NCBI GenBank assembly: GCA_027314825.1
Contig: DAHVAB010000130.1
Location: 1 to 6,982, forward strand
Length of the DNA: 6,982 nucleotides
Source: Solirubrobacterales bacterium
GTDB taxonomy: Bacteria; Actinomycetota; Thermoleophilia; Solirubrobacterales; Solirubrobacteraceae
Direction: 5' to 3'
The translations under genes were made by a program, and so were the position numbers. The notes under the pieces were generated by a model that saw only the letters and a list, made by a program, of their open reading frames with translations, searched no databases and was not told the origin of the DNA. Below, in pieces: positions 1-5,889 of the stretch (position 1 is the first letter of the stretch; every line of letters begins with the position of its first letter).

Positions 1-473
1 TCGCGGTCGGACACGGCATCGAGCGAGTTCGCCGCCGGCCGGTCGAAGCCCAGCGCCGCCGCGGTCATGGCGCGGTCGACGGGAAAGGAGGTTCCGGCCA
101 GCGCCGCCGCGCCGAGCCTCGCCATCTGCGCCGGCTGCATCCTCGGCGCCTTGAAGTCGTCCATGATCGCGATCACCGCGTCGAGGTCGTCGACGTCGAG
201 GAGGCCCGCGATGTAGGCGCGGGCGAGGCCCAGCTGGCCGGGGGCGCGCAGCATGTGCGCGATCGCCGCCGGCGAGCGCACCGAGAGGGTCGGTCCTCCG
301 GGCAGGGTGCAGGCGAGCTCCCCGCCGTCGTAGAAGGCCACCGTGAAGCGGCGCTCCGGCATCGCCCGCGCGAGCTCCCCTCGCAGCCGCGCGGCGCTCG
401 CCTGCTCCACCCCGTTCGCCGCGGTCGCGGGGGCTTTCGACTTGCCGTACAGGTCTCTTGCTTCGCTCGTCAC
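1..473 (-). CDS. Cyclopropane-fatty-acyl-phospholipid synthase-like methyltransferase, N-terminal part (cut by window edge)
   Basis: The visible 157 codons begin at a GTG (473-471). An in-frame TAG lies four codons upstream, so this is the first usable start. I see a variable N-terminal segment (about residues 1-40), then a small beta-rich region containing FTVAFYDGGEL (43-53), then LRAPGQLGLARAYIAGLLDV (75-94) followed by a DDLDAV stretch. That last block matches the conserved N-terminal region of CFA-synthase family proteins, where an LGLARAY-x-x-G-x-LDV motif precedes the SAM-binding fold. Family members are roughly 400 residues, so the SAM-binding glycine motif and catalytic residues lie outside the window and cannot be checked. 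Known CFA synthases transfer a methylene group from S-adenosylmethionine to a double bond of a phospholipid acyl chain at the membrane; relatives instead methylate acyl chains or other lipids. The exact reaction here is unknown. The gene diverges from the aminotransferase gene across 23 bp. Confidence 0.72.
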   Translation of the reverse strand, partial: MTSEARDLYGKSKAPATAANGVEQASAARLRGELARAMPERRFTVAFYDGGELACTLPGGPTLSVRSPAAIAHMLRAPGQLGLARAYIAGLLDVDDLDAVIAIMDDFKAPRMQPAQMARLGAAALAGTSFPVDRAMTAAALGFDRPAANSLDAVSDR

Positions 474-479
474 TGCTCG

Positions 480-485
480 GCTCTA
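480..485 (-). promoter_or_regulatory. Possible weak -10 box for the minus-strand methyltransferase gene
   Basis: Read on the minus strand, TAGAGC lies six bases ahead of the GTG start at 473-471. It matches only the first two positions of a TANNNT -10 element. No Shine-Dalgarno sequence is visible ahead of the GTG, which would fit a leaderless transcript. The box overlaps the better -10 box of the divergent aminotransferase gene (484-489), so RNA polymerase could probably not occupy both at once. This is inference from position and weak similarity. Confidence 0.22.
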
Positions 486-497
486 GGCTTACCCGGA
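484..497 (+). promoter_or_regulatory. TANNNT -10 box for a leaderless aminotransferase mRNA
   Basis: TAGGCT (484-489) is followed by seven bases and then the ATG at 497. Transcription normally starts about seven bases after a -10 box, so the mRNA should start at or next to the A of the ATG. No Shine-Dalgarno sequence lies in the 23-bp gap. A poor -35 candidate, TTGCTT at 458-463, is 20 bp upstream, longer than ideal. The same box-to-start spacing recurs at 3760-3773. Confidence 0.55.
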
Positions 498-1891
498 TGA
501 GCCGCGATCCAGTCCCGCCTGTCGCCGAGATCCTCACGGCCCGCGCCGGCGAGGAGATGGCTCTGAACGACCGCTATCTCAACCCGCAGGTCGGCCGGAT
601 CGTGCGTACGCTCGGCTTCGATCGGCGGTGGGTCGGCGGGGAGGGCGCGCACCTGATCGACTCCGAAGGCGCGCGCTACCTGGACCTCTTCGGCGGCTAC
701 GGCGTCTTCGCCGTCGGCCGCGGCCATCCGGAGGTGGCGGCCGCGGTGCAGGCGGTGATGGATGCGCGCACCGGCAACATGCCCCAGCTGGGCGTGACCC
801 TGCTCTCGGGCGTGCTGGCCGAGCAGCTGATCGCGCGCGCACCCGACTCGGTGGCGGCGATGGTGCCCGCCAACACCGGCACCGAGGCGGTCGAGGCGGC
901 GATGAAGGTGGCGCGCGCCGCCACCGGTCGGCCGCGGATCATCTACGCCGAGCACGCCTTCCACGGGCTGACGCTCGGCTCGCTCTCTCTCAACGGCAAC
1001 GAGGAGTTCAGGGAGGGCTTCGGCCCGCTCGTGCCCGGCTGCGCCGCCGTCCCGTTCGGCGACGAGCAGGCGCTCGCGCGGGAGCTCGAAGCCGGCGATG
1101 TGGCCGCCGTGGTGCTGGAGCCGATCCAGGGCAAGGGCGTCAACCTCCCGCCCGATGGCTACCTGCAGGCGGTGCAGCGACTCTGCCGGGATGCGGGGGC
1201 TCTGTTCGTCTGCGACGAGGTGCAGACGGGCGTGGGGCGCACCGGGCGCTTCCTGGCGCTGGAGCGGTGGGATCTGGCGCCGGACATGATCTGCCTCTCC
1301 AAGGCGCTCTCCGGGGGCCTCGTGCCGATCGGCGCGGTGCTCGTCTCCCGCGCCGCCTTCGACCGCGTCTTCGACGGGATGGAGCGGGCGGTGCGCCACG
1401 GCTCCACCTTCGGCGGCAACGACCTGGCCGCCGCGGCGGCGCTTGCCACCCTGCGCGTGCTCGACCAGGAGGGATTGGTGGCGCGCGCGCAGCGGATGGG
1501 CGACCTGCTCATGGAGCTGACGGCGCCGTTGGTCGACCGCTACGAGGTCGTTCGCGACGTGCGCGGCGCCGGCCTGATGTGGGCGATCGAGCTGGGCCCC
1601 CCGGACGGTCGCGCGCGGCGGTCGGTCTGGCAGGCGGCCGAGCGTGCTCAGCCGGGCCTCTTCTCCCAGCTTGTGACCGTTCCCCTCTTCCACGAGCACC
1701 GGATCTTCTGCCAGGTCGCCGGCCATCGGATGAACGTGATCAAGGCGCTGCCGGCCCTCGTGATCGAGGAGTCTGAGATCCGCCGCTTCGCCGCCGCCCT
1801 GGAGGAGGTGATCGCCCGCGCGGAGCGGGTTCCCTCCGCGCTCGCGCGGCTCGGGCTGCAGACGGGGCGCAGAATGCTCGCGGGCCGCTAG
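497..1891 (+). CDS. Class III (ornithine/acetylornithine type) PLP-dependent aminotransferase
   Basis: This 464-residue protein has the full set of class III aminotransferase motifs. NTGTEAVEAAMKVARAATG (from residue 126) is the phosphate-binding region, EHAFHG (152-157) carries the residues that stack near the PLP ring, DEVQTGVGRTG (240-250) has the Asp that contacts the pyridine nitrogen, CLSKALSGG carries the Schiff-base lysine K269, and HGSTFGGN (301-308) supplies the phosphate-contacting Thr304. Length fits the family. All catalytic residues look intact, so it is probably an active cytosolic enzyme moving an amino group from an amine or omega-amino acid to a keto acid. Substrate cannot be read from the motifs; ornithine, putrescine or an unrelated amine are all possible. 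The ATG at 497 is preferred over the in-frame TTG at 458 because the TTG would overlap the divergent gene and the ATG sits at the predicted transcription start. The C-terminal tail after about residue 445 is Arg/Leu-rich and not part of the catalytic core. typA follows after 12 bp. Confidence 0.93.
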   Translation: MSRDPVPPVAEILTARAGEEMALNDRYLNPQVGRIVRTLGFDRRWVGGEGAHLIDSEGARYLDLFGGYGVFAVGRGHPEVAAAVQAVMDARTGNMPQLGVTLLSGVLAEQLIARAPDSVAAMVPANTGTEAVEAAMKVARAATGRPRIIYAEHAFHGLTLGSLSLNGNEEFREGFGPLVPGCAAVPFGDEQALARELEAGDVAAVVLEPIQGKGVNLPPDGYLQAVQRLCRDAGALFVCDEVQTGVGRTGRFLALERWDLAPDMICLSKALSGGLVPIGAVLVSRAAFDRVFDGMERAVRHGSTFGGNDLAAAAALATLRVLDQEGLVARAQRMGDLLMELTAPLVDRYEVVRDVRGAGLMWAIELGPPDGRARRSVWQAAERAQPGLFSQLVTVPLFHEHRIFCQVAGHRMNVIKALPALVIEESEIRRFAAALEEVIARAERVPSALARLGLQTGRRMLAGR

Positions 1892-1904
1892 CCTGTCGGA
1901 GCTT
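1889..1904 (+). promoter_or_regulatory. Candidate -10 box ahead of typA, overlapping the upstream stop codon
   Basis: TAGCCT (1889-1894) fits TANNNT and its first three bases are the TAG stop of the aminotransferase gene. Nine bases separate it from the TTG start of typA, so transcription would begin only about 2-4 bases upstream of the start codon. A GGAG at 1898-1901 is only two bases from the TTG, too close for a standard ribosome binding site. typA may therefore be expressed both by read-through from the upstream gene and from this internal promoter. The match may be chance. Confidence 0.35.
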
Positions 1905-3742
1905 TGCCGACTCGCCGAGAGGACATACGCAACGTCGCGATCATCGCCCACGTCGACCACGGCAAGACGACCCTGGTCGACTCGCTGCTGCGTCAGACCG
2001 GCGCCTTCGGCGAGGGCGAGGAGGTGGGCGAGCTCGTGCTCGACTCGATGGACATCGAGCGCGAGCGGGGCATCACGATCCTCGCCAAGAACGCCGCCGT
2101 CAGGTACGGCGACGTGAAGATCAACATCGTCGACACCCCCGGGCACGCCGACTTCGGCGGCGAGGTCGAGCGGGGGCTGACGATGGTCGACGGCGTGCTG
2201 CTGCTCGTCGACGCCTCCGAGGGGCCGCTGCCGCAGACGCGATTCGTGCTGCGCAAGGCGCTGGAGGCAAGGCTGCCGGTGATCCTCGTGATCAACAAGA
2301 TCGACCGCTCGGACGCCCGGGTGGCCGAGGTGGTCGACGAGGTCTATGAGCTGTTCATCGACCTGGATGCGGACGAGTCCCAGATCGAGTTCCCGATCGT
2401 CTACTGCAACGCGCGCGCCGGGCGCGCCACGCTGGAGCACGACCCGGCCAGGCCGGATGAGCAGGGCGAGAGCCTGCGGCCCCTGCTCGATCTGCTGCTG
2501 GAGCACATCCCGGCGCCCACGTATGAGGAGGGCCATCCGCTGCAGGCCCTGGTCACCAACCTCGACGCCTCCCCATATGTGGGACGGCTCGCGATCTGCC
2601 GGGTGCGAAACGGCCGGATTCGCAAGGGGCAGCAGGTCGCCTGGTGCAGGGCGGACGGCAGCGTGCAGAGAGCCCAGGTATCGGAGCTGTATGTCACCGA
2701 GGCGCTTGAGCGCGTCGACGCCGCCGAGGCCGGGCCGGGCGAGATCATCGCCGTGGCCGGGATCGCGGAGGTGACGATCGGCGAGACGCTCGCAGACGCC
2801 GAGGACCCGCGGCCGCTGCCGGTCATCACCGTCGACGAGCCCTCGATCTCGGTGACGATCGGGATCAACACCTCGCCGCTGTCCGGACGGGAGGGATCGA
2901 AGCTGACGGCCAGGCAGGTGCTCGGCCGCCTCGATCAGGAGCTGGTCGGCAACGTCTCGCTGCGGGTGCGCGACACCGAGCGGCCGGACGCCTGGGAGGT
3001 GCAGGGCCGCGGAGAGCTGCAGCTGGCGGTGCTGGTCGAGCTGATGCGCCGCGAGGGCTTCGAGCTGACCGTAGGCCAGCCGCGGGTGCTGATCCGGGAG
3101 ATCAAGGGCCACCGCCACGAGCCCGTCGAAAGGCTCTCGATCGACGTGCCCGAGGAGCACGTGGGAGCGGTCACCCAGCTGCTCGCGGCGCGCAAGGGCC
3201 GGATGGAGCACATGACCAATCACGGCACCGGCTGGGTGAGGATGGAGTACCTGGTGCCGGCGCGGGGGCTCATCGGCTTCAGGACCGAGTTCCTCACCGA
3301 GACGAGGGGCACCGGGATCATGCACCATGTCTTCGAGGGCTGGGAGCGCTGGGCCGGCGAGATCCGCACCAGGACCACCGGCGCGCTCGTCTCCGACAGG
3401 CGCGGCAGCACGGCCCAGTACTCGCTGATGAGCCTGCAGGAGCGCGGCACCCTCTTCGTCGGCCCCGGCGAGGAGGTCTATGAGGGGATGATCGTCGGTG
3501 AGAGCAACCGCGCAGGCGACCTGGACGTGAACGTCTGCAAGGAGAAGCACCTCACGAACATCAGGTCCTCGACGGCGGAGGTGCTCGAGCGGCTCACCCC
3601 CGCCCGCCGCCTAAGCCTCGAGGAGGCGCTGGAGTTCGTGGCGCAGGACGAGTGCGTGGAGGTCACCCCGGAGACGGTGCGCCTGCGCAAGCTGGAGCTG
3701 GAGAAGGTGCAGCGGCTGAAGGCGGCGCGGCAGCGGCGGTGA
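1904..3742 (+). CDS. typA: Translational GTPase TypA/BipA
   Basis: This 612-residue protein is close to the length of E. coli BipA (about 607). The G-domain motifs are in order: P-loop AHVDHGKT (15-22), switch I/G2 with ERERGITI (52-59), G3 DTPGHADFG (77-85), G4 NKID (131-134) and a G5-like NARAG near 169-173. An EF-Tu/EF-G-like beta-barrel domain follows at about 205-300, then EF-G III/V-like domains and the BipA-specific C-terminal region with RGLIGFRTEFLTETRGTG from about residue 451. TypA binds the 70S ribosome in its GTP form and affects ribosome assembly and growth under cold or other stress; that role is family knowledge. The TTG start is forced: the preceding in-frame stop is the aminotransferase TAG 15 bases upstream, no other ATG/GTG/TTG lies between, and homologues begin a few residues before IRNVAIIAHVDHGKT. 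The tail (VRLRKLELEKVQRLKAARQRR region) is basic, as in relatives. A 30-bp gap separates it from the exporter ATPase gene. Confidence 0.96.
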   Translation: MPTRREDIRNVAIIAHVDHGKTTLVDSLLRQTGAFGEGEEVGELVLDSMDIERERGITILAKNAAVRYGDVKINIVDTPGHADFGGEVERGLTMVDGVLLLVDASEGPLPQTRFVLRKALEARLPVILVINKIDRSDARVAEVVDEVYELFIDLDADESQIEFPIVYCNARAGRATLEHDPARPDEQGESLRPLLDLLLEHIPAPTYEEGHPLQALVTNLDASPYVGRLAICRVRNGRIRKGQQVAWCRADGSVQRAQVSELYVTEALERVDAAEAGPGEIIAVAGIAEVTIGETLADAEDPRPLPVITVDEPSISVTIGINTSPLSGREGSKLTARQVLGRLDQELVGNVSLRVRDTERPDAWEVQGRGELQLAVLVELMRREGFELTVGQPRVLIREIKGHRHEPVERLSIDVPEEHVGAVTQLLAARKGRMEHMTNHGTGWVRMEYLVPARGLIGFRTEFLTETRGTGIMHHVFEGWERWAGEIRTRTTGALVSDRRGSTAQYSLMSLQERGTLFVGPGEEVYEGMIVGESNRAGDLDVNVCKEKHLTNIRSSTAEVLERLTPARRLSLEEALEFVAQDECVEVTPETVRLRKLELEKVQRLKAARQRR

Positions 3743-3759
3743 GGGGCGCCGCGCTCGCG

Positions 3760-3773
3760 TACGCTGCTCCGCA
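3760..3773 (+). promoter_or_regulatory. TANNNT -10 box for a leaderless exporter mRNA
   Basis: TACGCT (3760-3765) is followed by exactly seven bases and then the ATG at 3773, the same geometry as at 484-497. The 30-bp gap after typA has no Shine-Dalgarno sequence near the ATG and no recognisable -35 hexamer. This supports a separate leaderless transcript for the ABC exporter genes, in addition to any read-through from typA. Confidence 0.52.
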
Positions 3774-4762
3774 TGCGGCATGCGATCGAGGTCACAGACC
3801 TGCACAAGCGCTACGCGGAGGTGCAGGCGCTCCGGGGTGTGAGCTTCCATGTGGGCGCGGGCGAGGTGTTCTGCATGCTCGGGCCCAACGGGGCGGGCAA
3901 GACGACCTGCACCGAGATCCTGGAGGGCCACAGGCTCGCAAGCTCCGGCGCGGTCTCCGTCCTTGGCCATGACCCCGCGCGGGGAGAGCGGGCGATGCGG
4001 GAGCGGATCGGGGTGGTGCTGCAGTCCTGCGGGGTGCAGGAGGATCTGACGGTCGCAGAGCTCGTGGAGATGTATGGCCGCTACTACCCGCGCCGCCGCT
4101 CCGCGGAGGAGCTGATCGAGCTGGTCGAGCTCGACGCCAAGCGCGATGCCCGCGCCGGCACGCTCTCGGGCGGCCAGCGCCGGCGCCTGGACCTGGCGCT
4201 CGCGCTGGTCGGCGACCCCGACCTGATCTTCCTCGACGAGCCGACCACCGGGTTCGATCCGCACGCTCGCAGGCAGGCATGGTCGACGATCAAGTCGCTC
4301 TGCTCGCTCGGCAAGACGGTGTTCCTGACGACCCACTACATGGACGAGGCTCAGCACCTCGCGGACAGGGTCGCGGTGATGGCGGCCGGCAGGATCGTCG
4401 CGCTCGGCAGCCCGCAGGAGCTGGGCGGCAGGGATGCGCTGCCGAGCGAGATCCGTTTCACGCTGCCGGAGGGCGTGGGCGTGGGTGAGCTGCCGCAGCT
4501 TCCTCCCGACGCCGATGTCCAGCTCGACCCCGACCGTGGCACGGGCGGCGGGGTGCTCGTCAGGACCGCGGAGGGCGTGGCGGCCGCGCATGCGCTGACC
4601 GGCTGGGCGCTGGAGCGGGGGATCGAGCTGCGCGGCTTCTCGGTGGCTCAGCCGACGCTGGAGGATGTCTATCTCGCGCTCACCGCGCAGGACGGCGAGG
4701 GCTCTGCCGGCGCGCAGCCGGCCGCGGCGGTCGCAGAGGCCGGGGCGGGGACGCCGGGATGA
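3773..4762 (+). CDS. ABC-2 exporter ATP-binding protein (DrrA/CcmA-like)
   Basis: This 329-residue protein is a complete ABC ATPase. It shows Walker A GPNGAGKTT (37-45), Q-loop glutamine in VLQSCG (Gln84), signature LSGGQRRRLDLA (131-142), Walker B with catalytic glutamate LIFLDEP (151-157), D-loop GFDP (160-163) and the switch histidine in TTHYMDEA (His188). After about residue 225 comes the extra C-terminal domain typical of DrrA-like exporters, ending near DVYLALT, followed by an Ala/Gly-rich tail of about 25 residues that looks disordered. It should hydrolyse ATP on the cytoplasmic side to drive the membrane protein encoded next, whose start overlaps this gene's stop by four bases (ATGA, 4759-4762). 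The DrrA family includes drug, lipid and polyketide exporters, and substrate cannot be inferred from the ATPase. The ATG at 3773 places the conserved IEVTDLHKRY start at residues 5-14, as usual. Confidence 0.94.
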   Translation: MRHAIEVTDLHKRYAEVQALRGVSFHVGAGEVFCMLGPNGAGKTTCTEILEGHRLASSGAVSVLGHDPARGERAMRERIGVVLQSCGVQEDLTVAELVEMYGRYYPRRRSAEELIELVELDAKRDARAGTLSGGQRRRLDLALALVGDPDLIFLDEPTTGFDPHARRQAWSTIKSLCSLGKTVFLTTHYMDEAQHLADRVAVMAAGRIVALGSPQELGGRDALPSEIRFTLPEGVGVGELPQLPPDADVQLDPDRGTGGGVLVRTAEGVAAAHALTGWALERGIELRGFSVAQPTLEDVYLALTAQDGEGSAGAQPAAAVAEAGAGTPG

Positions 4763-5565
4763 GCGCGGAGCAGGCGGGATCGGCCGGGCTGGCCCGCGAT
4801 CTGAGGCTCGTCGCCTGGCAGGTCCGCTATGAGCAGCGCGCCTTCTGGAGGAACAGGCGCAGGAGCATCTTCAGCCTCGCGTTCCCGCTCATGTTCTTGC
4901 TCATATTCGGGCTGCTCAACAGGCACTCGCATCTGAAATCGCTGGGCGGCGTCTCCTACATCACCTTCTTCGTCCCCGGGATCGTCGCCTACACGGTGAT
5001 GGTCGTCGGCTTCACGAACATGGCGATGTCGATCGCGCTGCTGCGCTCCGAAGGGATCCTCAAGCGCCTGAAGGCGACTCCGATGCCGGCGAGCGCCTAC
5101 CTGATCGGCGTCACCCTGAGCACTGTGCTCACCATCTTCCTGGCGACCGCCCTTCTGCTGCTGGTGGGCGTCGTCGTGTTCGGCGTCAGCATCCGCGCCT
5201 CGACTCTGCCGGGGCTGATCGTGACGCTGATCGCCGGCACCGCCGCCTTCGCCACGCTCGGCATCGCGGTCTCCAGGCTCATCCCCAAGCCCGACAGCGG
5301 CAGCCCGATCCTCATGTTCATCACGCTCCCGCTCGCCTTCTTCTCAAACGTCTTCTTCCCGCTCGGCGGCAGTGTGAAATGGCTCGAAACGATCGCGAAA
5401 GCCCTGCCGCTGCAGCCGCTCGCCGACGGGCTGCAGTCCGCCTTCTACCCGCACACCACGGGTGCCGGCTTCGTCGGGAAAGACCTGCTGACCCTCGCGA
5501 TCTGGACGGTGATCGGCTGCTGGCTGATGGTCAAGACGATGAGGACGCTCTCCGCGAAGGACTGA
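4759..5565 (+). CDS. ABC-2 family exporter membrane protein (DrrB-like)
   Basis: This 268-residue protein has a cytoplasmic, basic N-terminus (RYEQRAFWRNRRRS, 23-36) and about six hydrophobic segments, near 37-54, 67-92, 112-142, 150-173, 183-205 and 241-258. Between the second and third is the conserved loop EGILKRLKATPMP (98-110), characteristic of ABC-2 permeases, and PLAFFSNVFFPL (191-202) resembles the conserved fifth-helix region followed by a short re-entrant or amphipathic stretch. With the preceding ATPase it should form a dimeric exporter moving a hydrophobic compound or lipid-linked substrate out across the cytoplasmic membrane. The ATG overlaps the ATPase stop codon, so the two proteins are probably translationally coupled and made in similar amounts. 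No ligand-specific feature is visible. Length and topology are normal for the family and no defect is seen. Confidence 0.92.
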   Translation: MSAEQAGSAGLARDLRLVAWQVRYEQRAFWRNRRRSIFSLAFPLMFLLIFGLLNRHSHLKSLGGVSYITFFVPGIVAYTVMVVGFTNMAMSIALLRSEGILKRLKATPMPASAYLIGVTLSTVLTIFLATALLLLVGVVVFGVSIRASTLPGLIVTLIAGTAAFATLGIAVSRLIPKPDSGSPILMFITLPLAFFSNVFFPLGGSVKWLETIAKALPLQPLADGLQSAFYPHTTGAGFVGKDLLTLAIWTVIGCWLMVKTMRTLSAKD

Positions 5566-5587
5566 GGCGTGGCCGGGCGGCCTGGCT
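5566..5587 (+). terminator. Possible weak terminator hairpin after the exporter genes
   Basis: Immediately after the TGA of the membrane-protein gene, GGCC (5571-5574) and GGCC (5579-5582) can pair around a GGGC loop. Beyond a 2x2 mismatch the stem can continue for about three more pairs, including a G-U (5566-5568 with 5585-5587). There is no run of T after it, so it lacks the usual hallmark of an intrinsic terminator. In GC-rich DNA a stem this short may be chance. Confidence 0.25.
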
Positions 5588-5658
5588 CCTAGCAGTGAAT
5601 CCGCGTCCGCGGCCGCTCGCGAGGACTGGCCGTCGACCCACCATCGAGCCGCAGTCGC

Positions 5659-5687
5659 TTGACTGGCATGGTCGGGTGTGGTAATCC
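5659..5687 (+). promoter_or_regulatory. Isolated sigma70-like promoter candidate within the gap
   Basis: TTGACT (5659-5664) matches five of six -35 consensus positions. Exactly 17 bp later comes TAATCC (5682-5687), preceded by TG one base upstream (5679-5680), as in extended -10 promoters. The -10 hexamer itself is poor. A start near 5694 would lie about 195 bases ahead of the regulator's ATG, giving a long leader or a separate small RNA. No test of activity is possible from sequence alone. Confidence 0.35.
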
Positions 5688-5834
5688 AGTGGGACGCCAG
5701 GTCTCTGATGGGCATGGGCGGGGCGGGAGAGTCCGATGCTGAGCCATCTGCAAGCGGCATACGTTCGCTGCGTGCGGCCAAAGCTGCCGCGGGGCTCGGC
5801 AACCCGTTCGATCCGAGAACGCGCGGCCCACTCG

Positions 5835-5851
5835 AAACGCTGTCGGCGCTT
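5835..5851. repeat. Imperfect inverted repeat overlapping the regulator's -35 box
   Basis: AAACGC (5835-5840) and GCGCTT (5846-5851) are inverted copies with five of six positions paired, around a five-base centre (TGTCG). The right arm overlaps TTGACG of the regulator's promoter. TetR-type proteins commonly bind such palindromes and repress their own genes, so this could be an autoregulatory operator. The repeat is short and the link is inference only. Confidence 0.22.
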
Positions 5852-5879
5852 GACGGCTGCGGGTGGGAAAGAGTAGGGG
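5850..5879 (+). promoter_or_regulatory. Candidate promoter of the tandem TetR gene
   Basis: TTGACG (5850-5855) matches five of six -35 positions. After 18 bp comes TAGGGG (5874-5879), which fits the first two bases of a -10 box but lacks the final T. Transcription would start about 5886, only a few bases ahead of the ATG at 5890, close to the leaderless arrangement seen at other genes here. AGGGG at 5875-5879 could alternatively act as a weak ribosome binding site ten bases from the ATG if transcription begins further upstream. Confidence 0.4.
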
Positions 5880-5889
5880 CGTGGACGGG

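Larger units (their letters stand above)
5566..5889. other. Non-coding stretch between exporter and regulator genes
   Basis: This 324-bp stretch holds no convincing gene. A frame open on the plus strand from 5678 to 6055 would encode a Trp- and Arg-rich protein that resembles no family I know. It would also overlap the regulator gene by 166 bp in another frame, so I treat it as spurious. What can be seen is a possible short hairpin after the exporter stop, a small palindrome CCGCGTCCGCGG (5601-5612), a promoter-like pair at 5659-5687, and an imperfect inverted repeat plus promoter at 5835-5879. It is by far the longest gap in an otherwise tightly packed window. Confidence 0.6.

Noticed and set aside
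458..496. TTG at 458 as an N-terminally extended start of the aminotransferase
   Set aside because: It would overlap the divergent gene's coding region and lie upstream of the predicted transcription start. The ATG at 497 fits the promoter geometry better.
628..1776. A 382-codon open frame on the plus strand inside the aminotransferase gene
   Set aside because: The product is mostly Arg, Gly and Ala in a shifted frame of a gene with clear PLP-enzyme motifs; it is an artefact of composition.
470..3550. A 1026-codon open frame on the minus strand, antisense to the aminotransferase and typA genes
   Set aside because: It runs opposite two genes with intact catalytic motifs and yields a low-complexity His/Arg/Leu/Asp-rich product with no recognisable domain. 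GC-rich codon bias removes stop codons from antisense frames, which explains the length.
3611..4591. A 326-codon minus-strand open frame opposite the exporter ATPase gene
   Set aside because: It lies antisense to an ATPase with all its motifs intact, and the product is rich in Arg, His and Leu with no family resemblance.
5601..5612. CCGCGTCCGCGG palindrome as a terminator or operator
   Set aside because: The possible stem is only four to five pairs with no T-run after it, and such short GC palindromes are common by chance at this base composition.
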